Below, piece after piece: positions 32,770 through 45,366 of a stretch of DNA of 64,000 bases. The translations under genes and the position numbers were made by a program. The stretch comes from Dactylellina haptotyla (lineage: Eukaryota; Ascomycota; Orbiliomycetes; Orbiliales; Orbiliaceae). Positions within the stretch are counted from its first letter, which is position 1; each line of letters opens with the position of its first letter. The notes under the pieces are model-generated. The model was not told where the DNA came from and searched no databases. It saw nothing but the letters and a program-made list of their open reading frames with translations. Where the stretch lies: the NCBI GenBank assembly GCA_031310005.1, contig CM062379.1, positions 5,146,001-5,210,000 on the forward strand, written 5' to 3'.

Positions 32770-35406
32770 ATGCACCCAACATCAAAGATGGACGGCGCCC
32801 AGGTCATCGTCCACTCCGCTGTTCGGCTTCCATCGCCCCAGTCACGAGAGCCAACTCCTCCACCAGCAGCATCGTCGAAACGAAAGCGTACCTCCCATTC
32901 TCCAACCTCCCCCCCACGCGATAATGACCGTCGACGGTCCCCCCCACCTCGCCGCCTGCGCAATGAGTTTGGCCTCCCCGATGTCGATCCGGAACGCGCA
33001 GCGGAGCGCATTCGACAGCTCGAAGCGCGTACCGCTGCCTCAAAGGACGAACCGGCGAAACCTGCCTTCGATCCCAAAGCCGAGTACGAAAAACTTCTCG
33101 CCATGCGTAGCGGAGGAACTTACATCCCGCCGGCACGTTTAAAGGCTCTTCAATCTCAGATCACCGACAAGTCGTCGAAAGAGTACCAACGTATGGCCTG
33201 GGAGCAACTGAAAAAGTCGATCAACGGTCTTATCAACAAGGTGAACACTTCCAACATCAAGAGCATTGTGCCGGATTTGTTCCAGGAGAATTTGATCCGT
33301 GGGAGGGGACTCTACTGTCGATCAATCATGAAGGCACAAGCCGCGGCTCTGACTTACACACCGGTTTACGCTGCTATGACGGCAATCATCAACACCAAGC
33401 TCCCTCAGGTTGGTGAGCTCTTGGTCAAGAGGCTGGTGATTCAGTTTAGAAAGGCGTATAAAAGAAACGACAAGGCCGTCTGCCTGTCCTCTACGACTTT
33501 TATCGCCCACCTGGTCAACCAGCAAGTCGCGCACGAACTCCTGGCGTTAGAAATCCTCATGCTTCTGCTGATGCAAAGCCCAACGGACGACTCGGTTGAA
33601 ATCGCAGTAGGGTTTATGAGAGAGGTCGGAGCGTACCTGGCGGAGATGTCGACGAAGGCAAACGAAGCCATCTACGACGCATTCCGCAGCATCCTCCACG
33701 AATCCACCATCGACAAACGTGTTCAGTATATGATTGAAGTACTGTTTCAGGTCAGACGAGACAAATACAAGGATAACCCGATTGTTCGTGAAGAACTGGA
33801 CCTGGTGGAGGAAGAGGACCAAGTCACCCACCAAATTCAACTGAGCGACGATACCATCGAGAACCAAGATACCCTCAACGTTTTCAAGTTTGACCCGCAT
33901 TTCGAAGAGCACGAAACCCTTTACAAACGTACTAGAGCCGAAATTCTCGGGGAGGAATCGGGCAGTGAGGATGAGGACGGATCAGGAGATGACGACGATG
34001 ACGATGAATCAGACGAAGAACAGGACGAGAAGGAGAAGCAACTCCTCATCCAGGACCAGAGTAATACAAATCTGGTCAATCTCCGCCGAACAATCTACCT
34101 TACGATCATGTCTTCCATCGATTTCGAAGAATGCTGCCACAAGCTCATGAAGATTACGTTACCCCCCGGACAAGAACCGGAATTGGTATCTATGATTGTG
34201 GAATGTTGCTCGCAGGAGCGTACCTATGCTAAGTTCTACGGAAACATCGGTGAGCGGTTCTGCAAACTTAACCGGCTTTGGCAAGATCTTTTTGAGAAGT
34301 CCTTCGCCAATTACTACGAAACCATTCACCGCTACGAAATCAATCGCCTGCGGAATATCGCCCGTTTTTTCGGACACCAGTTTGCGAATGATGCTATTGG
34401 CTGGCAAAGTTTGAACGTTATCCATATCAACGAGGAAGAAACCACCTCTTCATCTCGTATCTTCATCAAGATCCTCTTCCAAGACTTGGCGGAGCAGATG
34501 ACAATGAAGAAGGTTGTAGAACGATTGAACGACCCATTCCTCGCTGAGAGCTTCGCCGGATTATTCCCTCGTGATAACCCGAGAAACACCAGGTTCGCTA
34601 TCAACTATTTCACTAGTATCGGCATGGGTGCTGTTACCGAAGGTCTTCGAGAATTTTTGCAAAACATGCCCAAGCAAGCGGTACCAGCTTTACCTGTTCC
34701 GAGACAAGACAGTGATGACGAGAGCGACCGAGGACGAAGCCGATCGCGGAGCTCAGGTTACAGTAAGAGCAGCTATTCGAGAAGCAGGAGTGGAAGCTCG
34801 AGAAGTTACAGTTACTCGAGAAGTCGCAGCAGGAGTAGAAGCCACGATAGTAGGAGTTCTGGTAGAGGGCGCAAAACGAAGAGGCGCAGTTATAGCAAGA
34901 GCAGTCGGAGCTATAGCTCTAGATCACGGAGCTACTCGAGCTCCAGGGATTCGAGGTCGAGGTCGAGGGAACCCAAAAAGGATGTCAAGGGTAACAAGGA
35001 TGATGGTAAACGGAAAGGTCGGGGTAGGGGTAGGAGCTCTGATAGCTATTCCAGTCGAAGCAGGAGCAGAAGTCAATCAAAGCCGCGATCGCCTCCTCGC
35101 AAGACCAACCGACGGCAAAGCCCTAGCCGTAGTAGGAGTCCTCCGGCTCGAGGGAAGGACATCTATCGCAGACGCAGCCCGAGCTATGACGAAAGAGCGC
35201 CGCCGAGACGCGCCGCAGGGGGTACCAGAGACCGCAGCTTGGACCGCGGTAGAGGCAAGCGGGACGATAGCCGGGACAGATCGACAAGCCCGAGAAGAGA
35301 TCGGGACAGTATGGACATAGACAGGAGAGATGATAGACACGCCGCCCGAGACAAAGGTGACGGCGGGCGCGGTGGTGGAAGGGCTAAGGCGTCAGATTTC
35401 TTGTAA
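32770..35406 (+). CDS. CWC22: Pre-mRNA-splicing factor CWC22 with C-terminal RS domain
   Basis: Component of the activated spliceosome. In metazoans CWC22 also delivers eIF4A3 to spliced mRNA to start exon-junction complexes. Single exon, 878 aa; a second ATG six codons in (32788) could also be used. An N-terminal basic, proline-rich part is followed by the family motif GGTYIPPARLKALQ (about residues 116-129). The MIF4G domain follows at about 130-310 (with INGLINKVN and IPDLF-like IVPDLFQENLIRGRGLYCRS). An acidic stretch covers about 396-420, and the MA3 domain about 435-560 (with LTIMSSIDFEECCHK and GERFCKLN). Residues about 650-870 form a long arginine-serine domain with many RSRS, SYSRS and RSPP units. 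Budding-yeast Cwc22 lacks such an RS tail. Being intronless is notable beside intron-bearing neighbours. Confidence 0.96.
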   Translation: MHPTSKMDGAQVIVHSAVRLPSPQSREPTPPPAASSKRKRTSHSPTSPPRDNDRRRSPPPRRLRNEFGLPDVDPERAAERIRQLEARTAASKDEPAKPAFDPKAEYEKLLAMRSGGTYIPPARLKALQSQITDKSSKEYQRMAWEQLKKSINGLINKVNTSNIKSIVPDLFQENLIRGRGLYCRSIMKAQAAALTYTPVYAAMTAIINTKLPQVGELLVKRLVIQFRKAYKRNDKAVCLSSTTFIAHLVNQQVAHELLALEILMLLLMQSPTDDSVEIAVGFMREVGAYLAEMSTKANEAIYDAFRSILHESTIDKRVQYMIEVLFQVRRDKYKDNPIVREELDLVEEEDQVTHQIQLSDDTIENQDTLNVFKFDPHFEEHETLYKRTRAEILGEESGSEDEDGSGDDDDDDESDEEQDEKEKQLLIQDQSNTNLVNLRRTIYLTIMSSIDFEECCHKLMKITLPPGQEPELVSMIVECCSQERTYAKFYGNIGERFCKLNRLWQDLFEKSFANYYETIHRYEINRLRNIARFFGHQFANDAIGWQSLNVIHINEEETTSSSRIFIKILFQDLAEQMTMKKVVERLNDPFLAESFAGLFPRDNPRNTRFAINYFTSIGMGAVTEGLREFLQNMPKQAVPALPVPRQDSDDESDRGRSRSRSSGYSKSSYSRSRSGSSRSYSYSRSRSRSRSHDSRSSGRGRKTKRRSYSKSSRSYSSRSRSYSSSRDSRSRSREPKKDVKGNKDDGKRKGRGRGRSSDSYSSRSRSRSQSKPRSPPRKTNRRQSPSRSRSPPARGKDIYRRRSPSYDERAPPRRAAGGTRDRSLDRGRGKRDDSRDRSTSPRRDRDSMDIDRRDDRHAARDKGDGGRGGGRAKASDFL

Positions 35407-37497
<2,091 letters not shown>

Positions 37498-40400
37498 GGC
37501 TATCCTAACGGTGTACCACATGGCTGGTGGTGGAACTATTATCAGTGAGGATGCTCCAGTGCGGACATTCTCGGTCTCTTTTCTTGCCTTCTCTTTATTT
37601 TTCTTAAAAGAAACGAAAAACTCAGATATAGATTTGGGGGGGATTTGTGGTGATGATGATGCCCTTACTTTTTTTCTATTTTGTACTTTTCTTAACTAGC
37701 AGTCTCCTCTCTGCTTTGAAGAGCATCTTACTAGCTTGCTTTCTATGTGTCTGTGTGTGTGAACCTCTAAGAGGCGCTTTTTTGGTCATGTTGGTGTTTA
37801 CGAGGAATGGACGGGTTATCTTTCTTTTTTGCGGTTTTTACGAATCTTTTTCTTTTATGCCGTATCTTCCTATATGTGATCTACTAGGTTAGCTTCGGAT
37901 TTTGAAACCTGAAATTTATACTGTTGGTAGGCATATATATATACTACCTACTGTATAGTTCTGAGGTTTCGTAGCTTTGAAAACAAAATACTAGAATGAT
38001 ATATTCTCTAGGAAAGTAGAAGTTCTGATGATATGCAGAGCTATAAGCCCTGTAATTTTTCATGATATTGAAATAATGGTTCTGTGTCTGAATATCACTG
38101 AATGCCCATCTCTGAGTACTAGGATCGGGATTGTTTAGGAAGGCTGCTATTTTCGCAAATCTACTAGAGATGGGAAAAGCGAATACCTCAGTATCTGGAC
38201 TGGCCCGTTCAATGATCATTCTAGCCTCTCATCAAATCTAATCATGAAAACCCTCCAATTACCACTACCACCACGCCCCGGCTTCACCTGACCAGGAGTC
38301 ACTCTAATCCCACGAGACAACATTACCATCAACCTTAGCCAAATTGCGCCAAATTCGAAACCAAAACGTGGCAATCCAGCTCGCGAGAACCCAATATCCT
38401 TTCTAGTTTCGAGACAACGTATCCTCCTGTCAATCGATCCTCTCCCGCCATGGGTTACTTACACCACACGCGTGCTCGGACAGCAACATCTCATTCCTCG
38501 CGAACAAGCCTTCACAGAAATGCAATGGAGTTAAGAAAAATAATATCTTCTCAACCTCCAACGGCTATTTATTCAAAATTTCGAACAAAATCTGCACCCC
38601 CGTTAAGGCTTGCGAAACAAGAAACGAGAATCAAAAGCCACATGTCGGAGAATTAACCTGTTAATGATAAGAAATTAAACGGGCCCTGTCGTTTCATTTA
38701 TGCCGCTGCTGCTCTTTCTCATGCCACTCTGATAGTAGCGGCCCAATCAGCGGCCCAGCGTACATGCATCAACATCGGTGCCAGGTCGTCCGCCAGCATA
38801 GCGTGAAGCCATGAGGTACTTAATGGACAATTCGTCCTGCAGAATACAATGGCAATCAGCTGCCCACGTATGCATCTAGGTTGCGATTGCGATCGCAGGA
38901 GTTCGAATTCAGATGCAAACAAGAAGCCATTCGAAGCACGGGATGCATGATATTCAGGCCGGACTGGCCGGTGTCTCCGTTGATAAAGTACCCTCAGGAC
39001 TCGAGTACCTTCGGAATGTGATATGCAAGTCGGAAAAGTACCATCCAGATCGGAAAGCGAGAAAGGCGGATTTGGCACCAGCCAGCCTTTCGGGACACGT
39101 AGGCTGCCTTATCAATTCAGCCAATCTTATATATGCTTCGTTGAGACAGCCGCATTCTTTTTATTGTTATTATTGTAGTTTCTGACGTGCTCGTTGTGTC
39201 ACCCCAGGCGGCTACGCCTAGGGCTGAGCTTAGTTGTTGATGTTTTCAGCTGGACCCACCGGGGCCCGGGTTAATTATATTGTCAACTGATACCGGTAAA
39301 ACACCTCGGCATGTCGACAACCCAATCGAGAGAGATGGTGCCGGAGAGGGAAAAGATTATATGCCATCCAATGGACAATGTGCATGTTTTCGCGAAATGT
39401 TACCGTTGTGGGTGGAATAACGGATGGATGGATGGATGCGCATGTTGTTTTCTTGTGGACGAAAATGATATTTTGCAGTGTCGCAGTCGGGCGCGACAGG
39501 ACGTAGGAGGCGTTACGAGTTCTGCGTTAGAAGAAACAGCCACTAACTCCTCAATTTATGAGAGATTCACGAGGTGAAGCAGAGCCAATAGTTCTAGTGC
39601 TTAACTATCAAACTTTTTTTGGACAGAGAATGAAACCGGTTTACTGAGCTCGGTCTGGAGTATATTCGAGTGTTAATTTACAACCAATGATAGTTTATGT
39701 AACACGACATTCACGTGCATGTCATCCAATAAAAGATTGAATCTTCTGTTATAGTGGGTCATTGTTCCCATTTAGACGATTGAACTAGCATTCATAGCTT
39801 CATAAGAATTCTGTTGAGATATGCATCGATTCTGATTTGGAGACTGCAAAAGTTTAGAATCTGTTTAGTCAAAGCGATTCGTTTGGATTTCACAGCATCA
39901 GATGACCGTCTTCCCGATATTAGTTTTCTCACCATATACACCCTAAATATGAGGCTTCTAACTTGTTGCATTTTCGTCCGCAGAATGGTGTTGTTGGTGG
40001 TCTTCCCTGACAAAATTATAGATAATAATATCATTACGATTCAGAAAAGCAGCCACTGCCGCGTTCGGTAAAGTTTCAATGCGGCCTCATTCCTGCGCTA
40101 TGCCTCTTTTCATATTTTCTCTGCCCGTGCTTCGTTTTTAGTCTCGCGGATCATTTACGCATATGTGCCTCAACTAAACTGGTCATGACGTTTGGTGTTG
40201 ACCAAAGCAGTTACGTAAGGTAGCAAGGGATTCATATAAAAAAGAAATCCTCATAAAACACCTCGCCGACCAGAAAACACTCATACCACAATCGTCGAAA
40301 TTGGACACCAGGCAGAAAGGCGCGCACACGGTGGTATTTGAAAAGGGAGTAGAAAATTTTTTTCTTCATGGAAAACGCGGCGGTCGGGAACATGGATCAA

Positions 40401-41146
40401 CAATTTCATGCCACAGAAGGAGAAAAAGTTGAAATGAGGACGGAAATCAAAAGGCGTGGGAGTGTTTGGACGGGGGGTGTATGCAGATAACCATTCGGAA
40501 GACCACCCCTCATTCGCTTCATTTTCGTGTGCACAGCTAAACCGCGAAAGTCCTGCGATGATCCGCGACCTCTCTTCGCATCGTATCGAAAATGCATGCG
40601 ACTTCTCAGAACCAGGTTCTGTATACCTTGCATACGCGTGGGGAACTGCGTAGGTTGTATAACACCAAGCCGGCGTGCTATCAGTCGAGTTAAAGGCGGG
40701 AACTGAGTACGGATGGTTAGATGTAACGTAGGGCAAACGAATTAAGACGCCAGGATATCGCTATGCTGCCATGCGAGCTTCTCTTCCTGTGGTAGCACCA
40801 ATACAATTAACGGTCCCTGGTGGCACCTCGGTATATTCTCTTCCAGTTTTTGGTTAGATAGTAGCGATGAGGATATACACAAAGTTTTATTTTTAGTCTT
40901 CTTATCTCGGGATCTTAAAATCGGTTGTGCGAGCACCCGAGGCATTACGACGTGACTTGTTGAGGAACGCAGCGGCATCTTGTGGTATCGCTGTTCCCCC
41001 ACCCTCGAGGTGTCGCTAGATTTCGTCTGTCTGTGACACCAAGCTCCGGTGCTTCAGCATTGAGCCCTGCATTGTTGTTTAGATATATTTGCGTCCTAGG
41101 GATCACGAGATGATCAGAATGAGAGCACGAATGACCTGACAGAAGC
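37498..41146. other. Gene-free 3.65-kb stretch
   Basis: Between two genes whose 3' ends face each other, so it does not need to hold a promoter for either. The first 450 bases are T-rich 3' flank of PHO85. Short ATG frames at 38913-39185 and 39311-39577 (plus) have ordinary-looking composition, but no motif or splice partner was recognised. A GGAT tract lies at 39422-39438. It is an odd place for so much DNA and could hold an unseen gene with short exons or a non-coding RNA. Confidence 0.45.
39422..39438. repeat. GGAT tetranucleotide tract
   Basis: Four copies of GGAT in non-coding DNA, with an extra G at the end. Confidence 0.7.
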
Positions 41147-42412
41147 TCAATCTTTCTTCTCCAATGATTCGCTACCGGAACCCGGTCTTTTGGTGAGAAT
41201 CTCGTCGATAAGACCCATGTTCAGTGCGTCTTCGGCTGACATGAACAGGTCACGTTCCATAATCCTCTCTAGAGTGATGAATATATTGCATTAGTGGGTC
41301 GTTGCTTCACAACTAAGGGGCGCCAAATCACTTGAGACATGGTCCGTACCAATTTCATCAAGTTCGTGGGGTTTTGTGAGATGCCTCTGGTAAATCTTGT
41401 TCAAAGATTCTCGCACCCGTAAGATCTCCTTTGCATGGATTGCAATGTCGCTATCGAGAAGAGCTGTGGTTAGATAAGGTATGAACCCGACATGGTGTTT
41501 GCTATCTCTAAATTAAATTTGGAATCGTACCTAGCTTGACCGGAGAAACCGCCACCTGTAAGAACAATCGTTAGAACATCAGATGATCATCTTGGCGAAA
41601 TGCCCCAATTGAACAAGAACAGAAAGGAATAATAGAGGAACGAACTCGGTTGATGAAGCATGATGCTAGAATGAGGAAGGGCGAAGCGCCGTCCCTTCTC
41701 TCCTCCAGCAAGTAGCAACGAGCCCATGCTCGCGGCCTGACCGACACAGATCGTAGATACGGGACATTGGATATAGTTCATTGTATCATAAATTGCAAGT
41801 CCTATAATATTATCATATTTTAATTAATTATGCATGTCCCGCTATTATCGCATAAACATTCTAGGCCCATGAGTGGTCTGATTTAGGAGAGAGAACTCGT
41901 TACACAAATATAGGCAGGGGAGACGAAGCCGAAGGGGGGTTATCAAGAGTGGGTCTACCTGCTGTTACACTGCCTCCCGGAGAATTAATGTAAAGATGAA
42001 TTGGTTTCTCTGGATTATCTGCCTCTAGGAAGAGCAATTGGGCGACTACGGTGGCAGTTAAGCCATCGTGAACGGGACCGTTCAAAGTAATGATTCTTTC
42101 TTTGAGCAATCGGGAAAAGATATCGTAGGTGTGCCAGCCACCAGCCTAGAAGAGTAATTGGTCAGTTCGTTATTATTGCGGCATTTCGTGCTTTAAGATT
42201 GAAGAACTCCATACGGTAGTCTCATGGACATATGGCGTTGGGACCCAGTCTTGCAAGAACGGACGAGTACTGAAAGGGCGGTTAGCCCGACGAGATAGCG
42301 GAGATTTAGGGATGGCGATGCGAGATATGCTACGCGAGGTGGGCCACGACCATGCAGGCTTTCCAAGAGCTAATGTCTCGAGCAGAGATGCAGGAAGCAT
42401 GGAGGTGCGCAT
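41147..42412 (-). CDS. CLPP: Mitochondrial ATP-dependent Clp protease proteolytic subunit
   Basis: Serine protease that forms the double-heptamer chamber of matrix ClpXP. Exons on the minus strand are 42412-42215, 42145-41959, 41801-41646, 41555-41531 (only 25 nt), 41450-41350 and 41268-41147, giving 262 aa. The first 55 or so residues are a mitochondrial presequence rich in serine, arginine and leucine ([20 protein letters not shown]). The mature enzyme begins near [10 protein letters not shown]. Family blocks: [49 protein letters not shown] (catalytic serine), [17 protein letters not shown] (catalytic histidine; spans the microexon), and [20 protein letters not shown] (aspartate). The whole triad is present. 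Budding yeast has no ClpP, while filamentous fungi such as Podospora do. The start is the first ATG giving a presequence directly ahead of the mature domain; the frame opens further upstream at 42580. Confidence 0.95.
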
Positions 42413-45366
42413 GGCTGGGGATGGGCGCTTTCTTTGGTTGGAACGTGGGTTCCCAACGGTGGAAATATCTAAACAGGACGTCAGGATACCGAAATTTAAT
42501 TTGGTGTTGCCGTGTCGTTGACGCTCGTGGTTGGCTGTTCTGCCTGAACAACGAAACCCGCCAACCAGAGTTGCTCGCATGTGGCAGCACTTCGGAAGAA
42601 CATATTAATTGGATAGACGAGTCGACTTCGGAGCATGCTTCATTATCAGGGACAAGGGCCTCTTCGCAGTCGGGTGAAGATATGTGCGTCTGCCCAAATG
42701 CATGTACGGTGTATCAAAGCACTCAAGGTAGGGAAGTTTGTACCGACCATATGCCTATGAGTGATCGCATTAGATATCTAAGCCAGTGGTTATGTCCACT
42801 AATCGCATCTAATTGGAGGTGCTAGGACCCAAATAACGCCTCTATCACACCGGAAAATTTTTCAAAATATTTCCTGATGCATGTAATCGCAGTCGGGCGT
42901 CTTACAGCTGGACGTGCATGTGTACAGGAAATTAGGCTTCAAGAAACTCTCGCGAATGCAAGCCTAGTCAGCCTTCTCTGAGTTCTCTTGCTGATAGAAC
43001 GACTTCAGCTCTGTGGCTGGAGCCAACCCTTCGCATGGAGGCCGCAGCTTCTCGTGGTTGTTTGTCTCATTTACCCTGATGGATCCGAGAAAAACGTTGG
43101 AGCTTGCTTGGTCAGGGTCTGGTGGTGTGGGTCGGCCAGCGTAGAATACAGACATTCTACCCCGGACTTGGCAGCTTCCGAAGCTTTTTCTGAGGTGTCA
43201 AAGGGGGCCGTGGCAGGAATTCGAAATTCTGGCCCATCAGACTTGTCACCATTTGGGACAGAGAGTCAAATTTGCATACACATTTATTGACTGGCATCAC
43301 TCGGAGCTGTTCGCACATTAGACCAGTGTAGAATCGATGATATATTATTGGAAAGCCCAGGCTGAGCAATCATTATCACTGGCTCTTAAGATCTTAGTGA
43401 TTCGCTCCACGCAGCTGAACTTCGCGTGGATACCACTGTTCTGGTGCATCATGTCATATCGCGAAATCTGACCTAGAGAAGACGACTTCGAGAAGCGGAT
43501 CTTCGCCGCCGGGGTAGGACCCGGAACCACAGATCCAAAGATCCACCCCTCCAGTAGCCCCGGGCTGATCGATCAACTGCCCGGCGCCAGACCTTTCCTC
43601 GAGCCACGACTCGCAAGGCAAGAACGTGAATGGCAGAGGCGTGTGGCCGTCGGACAAAGGCGACCATTTCACCACGAAATGACCAACAGTTAGGTAATAA
43701 CGCGCAACAGACGCTGGCCCGGTGACCTACTGCTACTCATTTCGGGCACCAGAAAAGCCAAACCCTTCCAAACTCTGCTTAAACATCCCAATACGATGGG
43801 GTAATGGTTTTCCCAAACGCAGCCCGGAGGAAGAGCGCCTCTCCGCCAGCTGACCATTTTGGTACTGAAAAAAATTTTCGAAGCGGACTTGTGTCTTTTA
43901 CCCAATGCACTAAGCGATTCTCGCGCCCCGACTGGCTAGGCGGGGTTTTATGTTCGGTGCGGAGGCGAGACCAAATAGGGCTACAAGCAGAGCTAGAAGG
44001 CTCAAGTCTCTCCTGGGCGATGGCAGGTGACGCCTTGTTCCTTCTCGACACAAACCTACCCCCTGGATGACAACCCGCGGTTTTTGGCCATTTTCCATCT
44101 TGGACTTGACTTCCCCAGACTTTCGCTACTCCCGCACCGCAGGCGATGACGCTATTTTGATCTCCCACATGCAGGCAGACCAGCATACTGAAGCCTGATT
44201 CTGGCCCTAAAATTAAAAGAAAAGAAAAATTTTCTTACCACTGGCACAGAATTCGGAGAATGTAGTTTTTTCGAGCGAGCGATTTTTGCTTTTCTCTTTT
44301 GTTATTCCCCTCCTCGTCCAGCATCTCGCATGGCTGTTTTGCGGATGCTCCTGTGCGACAGAGAGCTCGTCCTTGTTTCCCCAGCCTGTCCCCCTTCCCT
44401 TGGTAGCTAGCACAAGATGGAGGACTGTTTCGGCAACAGTTCTCCTAAAGTAAATGGAGATGGTGCGACATTTCTTACGAGTTCTTAATTATAATCCAAA
44501 CATGCGACTTACCATGGGTGCTGTATTTAAACAAGCTTTGGACCGTATCGTCGCTGTCTCGAAAATTTCTTGGTCTCCTCTTGGGCACAGAATTCGAGAT
44601 TACGACGATAATCCTGTCGATACCCAAATTACCAAGACCCACGACCTCATCGAACGGTAAATATCGCCCTGGACGACGTATATATTTTTAGCTGGTATTA
44701 CCCGTAATATTCCCTGATACCATCGACACGCCCAATCGAGCGTTATCGACAAGCCTTGCACCCTGCAGCGACCCAGCAGCTGGCAGCTCCCAATTCGATA
44801 AGAAGGCCGGAGCCAAGACGACAAGAAGGACACAAACGGAGGATTATTCGCCCACAAGAACCAAGAAATCCAGCTGCGGCTACGCTTGCAACAGCTCAAC
44901 ACATTTCTCCCTGGTCCGTTTCGCAGTCGGCCCCCCGACCAGGACGCCACTTTGGAAAAAGATACCTGGCCAACGATGATGACCTGAGGCATCGGTACTT
45001 CTTCCCCTGTCGGAAATACCGCTGTTTTGCCAGCCTGCATGCATGGTCAGGGTGGTCCGGTCCATTGGTTCCCAATATTTTCCTCGTGGTCGAGAGCTCG
45101 ATACATAGAGTAATATATAATAATCCGGCCTCACTGCAGCAAGAGCCCTGTCTCGCTGGGTTAATATTTACAGAACATCAGCCAAACGAAATAAATCCGA
45201 GCGCGTATACGTTTACCCAAATTACCCAAACAAGATTATAAAAACCACAACATCCTTCTATCTGTCTTCCCACTTTCTACACACAAATATCTACTTCTTC
45301 GTCTATCTACCAGTCTCACCCTGCATCGCTTTTCACGCCCTGCAGTTAGCAAAAATATCCGCCAAA
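42413..45366. other. Gene-free 2.95-kb stretch between divergent genes
   Basis: Lies between the ClpP and F-box 1 start codons. The last 130 bases are CT-rich, as in a 5' leader, with CAAAATGG at the F-box start. A 13-base direct repeat, GGCACAGAATTCG, occurs at about 44243 and 44585. Plus-strand frames (42352-42825, 44756-45241) and minus-strand frames (43779-44186) have no motif and are not called. Confidence 0.5.

Noticed and set aside
42352-42825. 157-codon plus-strand frame over the ClpP start
   Set aside because: Antisense to the ClpP presequence; no motif.
43779-44186. 135-codon minus-strand frame in the ClpP/F-box gap
   Set aside because: No motif, overlapped by a similarly open plus-strand frame, no splice support.
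44243-44597. 13-base direct repeat GGCACAGAATTCG as ends of a small mobile element
   Set aside because: No terminal inverted repeats, no target-site duplication seen and no coding content between copies; may be chance.
44756-45241. 161-codon plus-strand frame before F-box 1
   Set aside because: Mixed composition, ends in the F-box leader; no family features.
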